Shown: piece by piece, positions 58,832-64,000 of the stretch
Layout: each line of letters starts with the position of its first letter
Numbering within the stretch: the first letter of the stretch is position 1
DNA from: Umbilicaria muhlenbergii
Taxonomy: Eukaryota > Ascomycota > Lecanoromycetes > Umbilicariales > Umbilicariaceae
NCBI GenBank assembly: GCA_000611775.1
Contig: KK106986.1
Span: forward strand, 1,240,001-1,304,000
Direction: 5' to 3'
DNA length: 64,000 nt
Position numbers and translations under genes: made by a program
The notes under the pieces: model-generated
The model's database searches: none
What the model saw: the letters and a program-made list of their open reading frames with translations, nothing else
Told to the model about the DNA's origin: nothing

Positions 58832-60712
58832 ATGGCATCCGCTGTGGAAGCAAGGTCACTATCGGCGCTCACAAATCTTGCCGCGAACCCACCTAGATAT
58901 CCTCGAAACCCTACGCAGAACGTACAAGAGCCGTTGGTACTTTACATTGCCAGGGTGCCAGGAAGTAGAGGTTAGATGTAGCGTGGCTGTGGGGCAGTAC
59001 ACCATGCTAATCGCAACACAGATGTCTTTCTCACCACCATGAAGCCGTTGCAGAAGGTAGTCACCGCACAGGATATCCAAAGCTCGTTATACTATTTACA
59101 CGTTGACGACCCAGCCGATGATGACCTTAGAGCGGCAACATACATATCGCAAGACGCAGAAGAGGCTGGCGACCTGCCATCCAACAAAGTATTGGACCAG
59201 AAGAGCCCGGAAGCTCTACCAAGGAAACCTCTTCCACCAGAGTCTCCATTGGCAGGGAGTGACCGTCTGGAACCTTCACCGGAAACTTATCCTCATTTCC
59301 AAGCAAACCCCCAGGGTCCACAGTCGCGCTTCCAGCTGTGGCGCAAGCCAGTCAATACCGGTTCTTCAAGGGGAACAGAACTGTCAGTGCCATCGCCAGC
59401 AGCTCCTTCCCCTGGTCTCCTTTGTCCGCGTCCATTCCACCAACGTCTTCGTTCTGCTGACAGTAACGCCCGTGAGCCTGCGTCAGATCGTGGAAATATC
59501 AATCCAAGGCGGTGGTCTGAACAGTCGCCAGTATTGCCGTTGCGACCAGAGTTGAGGAGGAAAGAGGTCAGGAGTGAGCAGAGAATACGAGGTTTGGCAA
59601 ATAAGTCGGAACCATCTGAACCAGGCAGTGGAACTACTATCGGACGAAGTCACTGGTGGTTGTTGGGAAAGTCAACGGGGACGGGATTCCGAAACGCTGG
59701 GGCTGAGAACAGCACAGGACATACACAATCTCGAAGAAGGGATATCTCCGTTACGCTCATCAGGCGTGATCCTGGCTCTGGCGGACAGTGGAACGTTGGC
59801 AAAATCCTGACCAGTAGCTCATCTCAGGATGATGGGGCCATAGAGTGGAGTGGCTCTAAACCTACGACATCGACCATGCATGCAAACTCAATAATCAACA
59901 TTGAGATCAATGTTCCTGGTTATCTGAAGTTTACGATACCAACCGCCACAAATGCCTCACGCCCTTCTACTGACAACCGCCCAGAGAGAGACACAGCGCC
60001 TCCTGAGCTTTACATCCAACAAGATCGTGTATTTCGGCGTCAGCTATGGACCGGCGGGCCTGCTTCAGATCGTCACTTAGAGCACTATAACTCACCTGGC
60101 GATGCCGATGCGGGCCGTAGAAGTAGAACTCTGCGACCCTCATTCGATTTACGTCGAGGCAGCAGCATGGATGGTGAGGATTCTAAGCCCAGAGTATCTT
60201 CAGAAGGCAGGCCACCCAGCCTCAAAGACTACACCTTCCAAAGCCCATGGAACGGTCTTTGCGAGTTCACCACCGGTATCGCAGGTAGAAGCCTGAAATG
60301 CAAGCACACCCTGCTCAACAGCAGCAACCCATCAGCAGCTGCGTCGCAGTCCGTCGCCGTCAGCGAGTTGCGCTTTAATCTCCCCAGCTCGAAGATCTTC
60401 CGGCCAAACAACAACGGTGGCTCAGAAGCATCGGCGAAGTCAACAACGTCCAAACGCTCTTCGGTCTTCTCCATGCACCACACTCGCACCGCCTCGGCGG
60501 AATCGGTCGACGGAGAGGTGGAGGATGCGGGTGATGGAATGGACCGAATGGATCTTTCGCTGGGCCAAGAATACGCTGGCGGTGGGTTCGGAGGCAAGGC
60601 GGCGAAGTTGGGCAAGTTGATTGTCGAGGATGAGGGGCTGAAGATGTTGGATCTGCTGGTGGCTGCTAATATGGGGGTTTGGTGGCGAGTCTGGGAGAGC
60701 GGTGGGGGTTGA
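58832..60712 (+). CDS. Conserved Pezizomycotina protein of unknown function
   Basis: Two exons (58832-58970, 59022-60712) give 609 aa. The N-terminus is the most conserved-looking part: MASAVEARSLSALTNLAANP, EPLVLYIARVPGSRDVFLTT and KVVTAQDIQSSLYYLHVDDP across the intron. The middle is long, disordered and rich in Ser, Pro and Arg. The C-terminus has LCEFTTGIAGRSLKCKHTL, VSELRFNLPSS and GLKMLDLLVAANMGVWWRVW. From memory, proteins with the same N- and C-terminal blocks occur widely in filamentous ascomycetes without assigned role; I cannot name a domain. The first exon is needed because its reading frame joins exactly to the conserved DVFLTT block. Converges with the RPAP1 gene over 225 bp. 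Confidence 0.85.
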
Positions 60713-60937
60713 TTTCCCGATGGCGGTGATGAGTTTTCTCTCGAGACTGCGAATGGACGGTTCCGTCTGGATGATTACTAGTGATTTTGAAAACGACCCT
60801 TCTCTAGAGCGTTTTGGACACTTGCGTACGCCATAATCTCTGCCTTTCCATACGTCCAACACTATGCATCACCAGATCCAACGCCGAGATATCCACCGCC
60901 ATAATGTCCCCTTCCCCCTCTTCACAAGTACACATAC

Positions 60938-62317
60938 TCAAGTCGCCTTCATCCTCTTTCCCCCACCCTTCCTCCACAACCACACCGCCTCCATGGCCGT
61001 AATCCGACAGCTACGATTCCCCTCCCCCTCGCCTCTGCCCGCCTCAGTCACCAAGGTCTCCAGCACCCTCCCCTCCTCCACACACTTCCACAACCCGCAC
61101 GCCAGCTCCTCCTCCTCGTCCCCAAACGTCCCGATCCCCAGCCGATACAATATCCGCCCGAGGGTCTGGTACGCCACGCACCGCTGCGCGGGAAACGCAC
61201 TCCGGCTGAGGTGCGCGAGCTCGGGGATGGTGTAGCCGGCGGCTTCGGGCGCGTCGGAGTGGTGGTGTAGACCGGCGGTGGGGGGGAGTTGGCGGGAGAG
61301 ATTGGGGGGGAGGAGGTCGCCGCGGAAGGAGAAGCGGATGGAGGAGGCGGCGAGGGAGGGTTGGGAGGGGTGGTAGGGGGAGGTGAGGTCGGCGGTGGAG
61401 TTGGGGGTGGGGAGGGGTGCCATCCAGGCGAGTTTGGAGGGGTCGTTGGGGAAGGTGGGGAAGTACTTGGAGTGGAGGTTGGTGAGGAAGTCGGGATCGG
61501 AGGGGTCGAGTGAAGGGGGTTGGGGAGGGCGCGGGAAGTGGATTTGGGGTGCTGGCGGGAGGGAAGTGGAGGACGAGGCGGGTTGGAGGTCTGGTGGGGG
61601 GACTGAGGGGGCGGCGTCAGGGTCGGAAGGAGGTTCATGGGACGAAGAGGGAGGGACTTCTTCGAGGCCATCTTCCTCCGGCGGTGACTTGAAGGCGACC
61701 TTCTTAGTAGAGGCAGGATTCTCAATGGGCTCCGTTGGTGCATCTGTACCTAACGACGAGTGCTCCGTGCCAATATCTGTCCGTCCTTCATCGATGTCTG
61801 CCTTCCGCAGCAGTCGCTCGATGAGGGAGGGGCTCAGTCCGGCCAACAGCTCTTGCCGTTCTCGCGCAATCTCGTCCGGCGACATCTGTGCCATCCTTTT
61901 GCGATTCTCCTCGTCTATACTCTTTCGCTCCGTGTCCGCCGACGGGGATCTAACCTCTGCCAAAGATTCTCCAGGTGGCATCTGGTCATCTCGGCCGGTG
62001 CTCGCTCGACCTGAGGTGACGGCCTGGGTAGTCTGAGGGATATCTCGGTCATTAAGCTCACTTGTGGATGTGCTCTTTTTGCTTCGTGCTTGTGCAAATT
62101 TGGAGCGTTTTCGATGCGCGGGGAAGCCTGTCGTTGAGTTTCTCAGCTGCGGTGCGGAGGGGGGTTTTGTGTTGGAAGATAGTGGTCGTTCTTTGATGTC
62201 GCTGACGAAACCGAGATCCCACGCAGCCGCAGCGGATGTCTTTGATCCGTTCTCCACTACGCCGCCCTCCTCATCGGAGCTCAAGTCGAGATGAAAACGC
62301 TGACCTCTGACGGCCAT
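60938..62317 (-). CDS. RBA50: RNA polymerase II-associated protein 1 (RPAP1/Rba50) family
   Basis: Assembly factor that helps put together RNA polymerase II with Npa3/GPN GTPases. Single exon, 459 aa. The RPAP1-N motif lies at about residues 135-185 (DEENRKRMAQMSPDEIARER, QELLAGLSPSLIERLLRKAD). A Pro/Ser-rich linker follows. The C-terminal domain has IHFPRPPQPPSLDPSDPDFL, LHSKYFPTFPNDPSKLAWM, SIRFSFRGDLLPP, GLHHHSDAPEAAGYTIPELA and QRCVAYQTLGRILYRLG. The size fits fungal Rba50, which lacks the long C-terminal half of animal RPAP1. The third-base composition of the 3' half is strongly G/C, giving long shadow frames on the other strand. Confidence 0.93.
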   Translation of the reverse strand: MAVRGQRFHLDLSSDEEGGVVENGSKTSAAAAWDLGFVSDIKERPLSSNTKPPSAPQLRNSTTGFPAHRKRSKFAQARSKKSTSTSELNDRDIPQTTQAVTSGRASTGRDDQMPPGESLAEVRSPSADTERKSIDEENRKRMAQMSPDEIARERQELLAGLSPSLIERLLRKADIDEGRTDIGTEHSSLGTDAPTEPIENPASTKKVAFKSPPEEDGLEEVPPSSSHEPPSDPDAAPSVPPPDLQPASSSTSLPPAPQIHFPRPPQPPSLDPSDPDFLTNLHSKYFPTFPNDPSKLAWMAPLPTPNSTADLTSPYHPSQPSLAASSIRFSFRGDLLPPNLSRQLPPTAGLHHHSDAPEAAGYTIPELAHLSRSAFPAQRCVAYQTLGRILYRLGIGTFGDEEEELACGLWKCVEEGRVLETLVTEAGRGEGEGNRSCRITAMEAVWLWRKGGGKRMKAT

Positions 62318-62548
62318 GTCTGCACTGGAATCGCGCTCCCCGACCGGTGGGATGAGGGCGGAATATCATGCAGTCCAAAGGAGCATAGCGTGGGATTTAA
62401 GGTTGTTCGGCAGTGGCGCTAAGATCCTCTCAGCCACGGGAGGGCAAGCCTCAAGTGATCAACACCCCTTCTCGCCATCAGGCACGGCACAGCACCGATC
62501 AGATGCACCGTCCGCACGACGTGGCCGGGATCAAGGAAGAGACGAGCG

Positions 62549-62584
62549 ATGCTGAGCATGCTGAGCATGCTGAGCATGCCGAGG
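62549..62584. repeat. 9-bp tandem repeats (ATGCTGAGC)
   Basis: Three exact copies of ATGCTGAGC from 62549 to 62575 and a fourth diverged copy (ATGCCGAGG). Intergenic. Confidence 0.9.
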
Positions 62585-63079
62585 ACATGGTCTTCCCAAG
62601 TCTCGTTACACGCGTGCCTCTACTGTGGCAGGTGGCGGGACCGGACGAATATGATGCGGCTTCATAGGTCGCGCAGGCTGCGGGAGTATGCCGGCCACGT
62701 GATTGGCCCAGGGAAATCAGGAGAGTTGAGTCGGCAGAAAAGTGGTCGGGCATGCCAGCACTGGCACTTCGGCCAGCACGAGCATGGGGGCTCCGATGAT
62801 CGTCTTCCTTGTCACACCAGGCCTGAAGACCTGGTCCGATGCGAAGGGAGGTGAGCAGCGCAACTGGACCTTCCCCCATTTGTGCTGGGAACTGTCCTCA
62901 TGTCCGGAGTAGGCTGCCGGCAGAGTGGCCTGCCCGATGGCCCAGCAATAGGATTGCAAGGACAGCGGCAACAGGCCCGCAGGCCACCGGCCCAACAGCG
63001 CTGTCGTGCTTACTTCCGAGCATTCTCGTAGGGGAGTCGTGAATCCTGAGCCCGAGCCTGAGCCGGAGCTGGAGCTGGC

Positions 63080-63161
63080 TGCTTGGTGCTTGGTGCTTGG
63101 TGCTTGCTTGGTGCTTGCTTGGTGCTTGCTTGGTGCTTGCTTGGTGCTGGTGCTTGGTGCC
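63080..63161. repeat. TGCTTGG/TGCTTGCTTGG array
   Basis: About ten units alternating between 7-bp TGCTTGG and 11-bp TGCTTGCTTGG forms. Units of two lengths make it open in several frames, producing Leu/Ala/Cys/Trp-rich shadow peptides. Confidence 0.9.
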
Positions 63162-63680
63162 TCCTTTGCTCGCCTCGCCGTGGTTCGTCTGTGCTGCTGT
63201 GTCAAACCTAGGTGGTGCCTTCCCTACGCCATCTCATTGCCCAAATCCCCATATACTCCCAGGCCCCCCCTCCTTTCTTCCGCTGCCTGATTTCTCTCCA
63301 TTCCATCTCCTCATCACGCCTGCAAGGACATCATCCCCTTCATCATCCAGACGCCCTTGCCGCAACTGCCCACAGGGACATCCAGCTGTTCCATCGACGT
63401 TGTGTTACACGCTCGCCTTTACACCAATTTATGTGCAGAGAGAGGCCGCTCTTGACGCCGATTTCATGCCCGAACACTGCGGTCACCTGGACGCGCCTTT
63501 GAAGCTATCGCGATTTCCAGCCAAGCCGGATTGCTGGCCCTTTGTGTAGCGTCATACCAGCAATAGAAGGTCGGATATCAGCCCGAAAGAATATCGCCGA
63601 CTCCTGATTTCACTCTGGGACGCATTATTGAGGGATCCCGGTGCCATTCTTTCCCTGCATGATCCGGCGTGTGGTGGATC

Positions 63681-64000
63681 ATGTCGACGGCAGTAGAGGT
63701 GCCTGGCAGAGATGAGGGTGGAGGGGCGAGCTACAGTTCCTCGCCAGATCTCTCGTCCCCACCCAAGTCGCCCGACTCGCCAACGACGGGAGCGTCGCCA
63801 GCGCCGGCGCCCGGGCGAACAAATCATGCAATTTCACCCGCGCATCCAGCCCATCTTGCGAATAATGTTGGAGGAGTGAAATCGTCGTCGGCAGGCACGA
63901 GCACCGCAACACGCCTCGCTAAAGAGTCTGCACCAACCACAGCGGCGGGTCCCAAGAAGCCGCGCAAGAAGAAGGATGCCACTGCACACCTTAATAGTAA
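63681..64000 (+). CDS. 5' part of an unidentified gene, cut by the window end
   Basis: From the ATG at 63681 the frame MSTAVEVPGRDEGGGASYSS stays open to the last base (106 codons and two bases). The sequence is Ser/Pro/Ala/Thr-rich and disordered, with a basic patch GPKKPRKKKD that could be a nuclear localisation signal. I do not recognise the family. The gene is divergent from RBA50 at a distance of 1.36 kb. An intron may begin soon after the edge, and the true start could differ. Confidence 0.55.
   Translation, partial: MSTAVEVPGRDEGGGASYSSSPDLSSPPKSPDSPTTGASPAPAPGRTNHAISPAHPAHLANNVGGVKSSSAGTSTATRLAKESAPTTAAGPKKPRKKKDATAHLNS

Larger units (their letters stand above)
62318..63680. other. 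Repeat-bearing region upstream of RBA50 and the right-edge gene
   Basis: 1.36 kb between two divergent starts. It contains a 9-bp repeat array (62549-62584) and a TGCTTGG/TGCTTGC array (63080-63161). The open frames here are repeat-derived or lack features. Confidence 0.45.

Noticed and set aside
63006-63290. Leu/Cys/Trp-rich plus-strand frames
   Set aside because: They are readings of the TGCTTGG/TGCTTGC array.

Overview
The window looks like nuclear DNA of a filamentous ascomycete (Pezizomycotina, perhaps Dothideomycetes; the class is only a guess). Genes are dense and lie on both strands. They carry many 43-70 nt introns with GTANGT-like donors and CT(A/G)AC-type branch points, and nearly all are recognisable fungal housekeeping genes, including the augmin subunit HAUS1, which filamentous fungi keep and budding yeast lacks. 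I rebuilt exon-intron structures by hand. Where I state that a multi-exon gene stays in frame, the exon lengths sum to a multiple of three.

Layout. 0.4-8.8 kb: 1,3-beta-glucan synthase FKS1 and serine palmitoyltransferase LCB1. 10.2-12.8 kb: a secreted GH17 cell-wall glucanase (Scw4/Scw10/MP65 type) and a small seed-maturation-protein-like (hydrophilin-like) gene on the minus strand. 13.9-19.6 kb: an Ldb17/SPIN90 actin regulator and a GH47 alpha-mannosidase with large repeat-bearing insertions. 20.6-24.7 kb: CCT6 and NOP58, divergent from a 267-bp promoter. 25.4-30.2 kb: an OTU1 deubiquitinase and an RSC1/RSC2 chromatin remodeller subunit. 30.9-33.8 kb: an ER-lumenal TPR-DnaJ (P58IPK) protein and HAUS1. 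34.2 kb: an intron-containing tRNA-Ser(UGA). 34.6-37.7 kb: complex I subunit NDUFA9/NUO40 and proteasome subunit RPN9. 38.0-41.4 kb: GPI transamidase subunit GAA1 and eEF1A lysine methyltransferase EFM5. 42.9-46.7 kb: a Ytp1-like membrane protein and rhomboid RBD2. 47.4-54.1 kb: SAGA deubiquitinase UBP8, kinetochore subunit DAM1, a CRAL-TRIO protein and a HINT-type HIT protein. 58.8-62.3 kb: a conserved fungal protein of unknown role and RPAP1/RBA50. At 63.7 kb an unidentified gene runs off the window.

The stretch at 54.1-58.8 kb is the least gene-dense part. It holds a compact non-autonomous Copia-type LTR element (a TRIM) with identical 97-bp LTRs and a 5-bp target-site duplication, a small RSA3-like ribosome-assembly gene, and a secreted GH128 glucanase gene interrupted by two adjacent in-frame TAG codons.

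The genes do not form one pathway or a secondary-metabolite cluster. Several act in the cell wall and secretory system (FKS1, GH17, GH47, GAA1, LCB1, DnaJ/P58IPK, RBD2). Others act in chromatin and transcription (RSC, UBP8, RPAP1), ribosome biogenesis (NOP58, RSA3-like) and mitosis (DAM1, HAUS1). Many neighbours are divergent pairs sharing 270-460 bp promoters. The most notable items are the TRIM element, the alanine at the first position of FKS1 hot spot 1, the tandem-repeat insertion in the GH47 enzyme, the hydrophilin-like gene whose 437-nt intron holds a hexanucleotide array, and the GH128 gene with a double stop.
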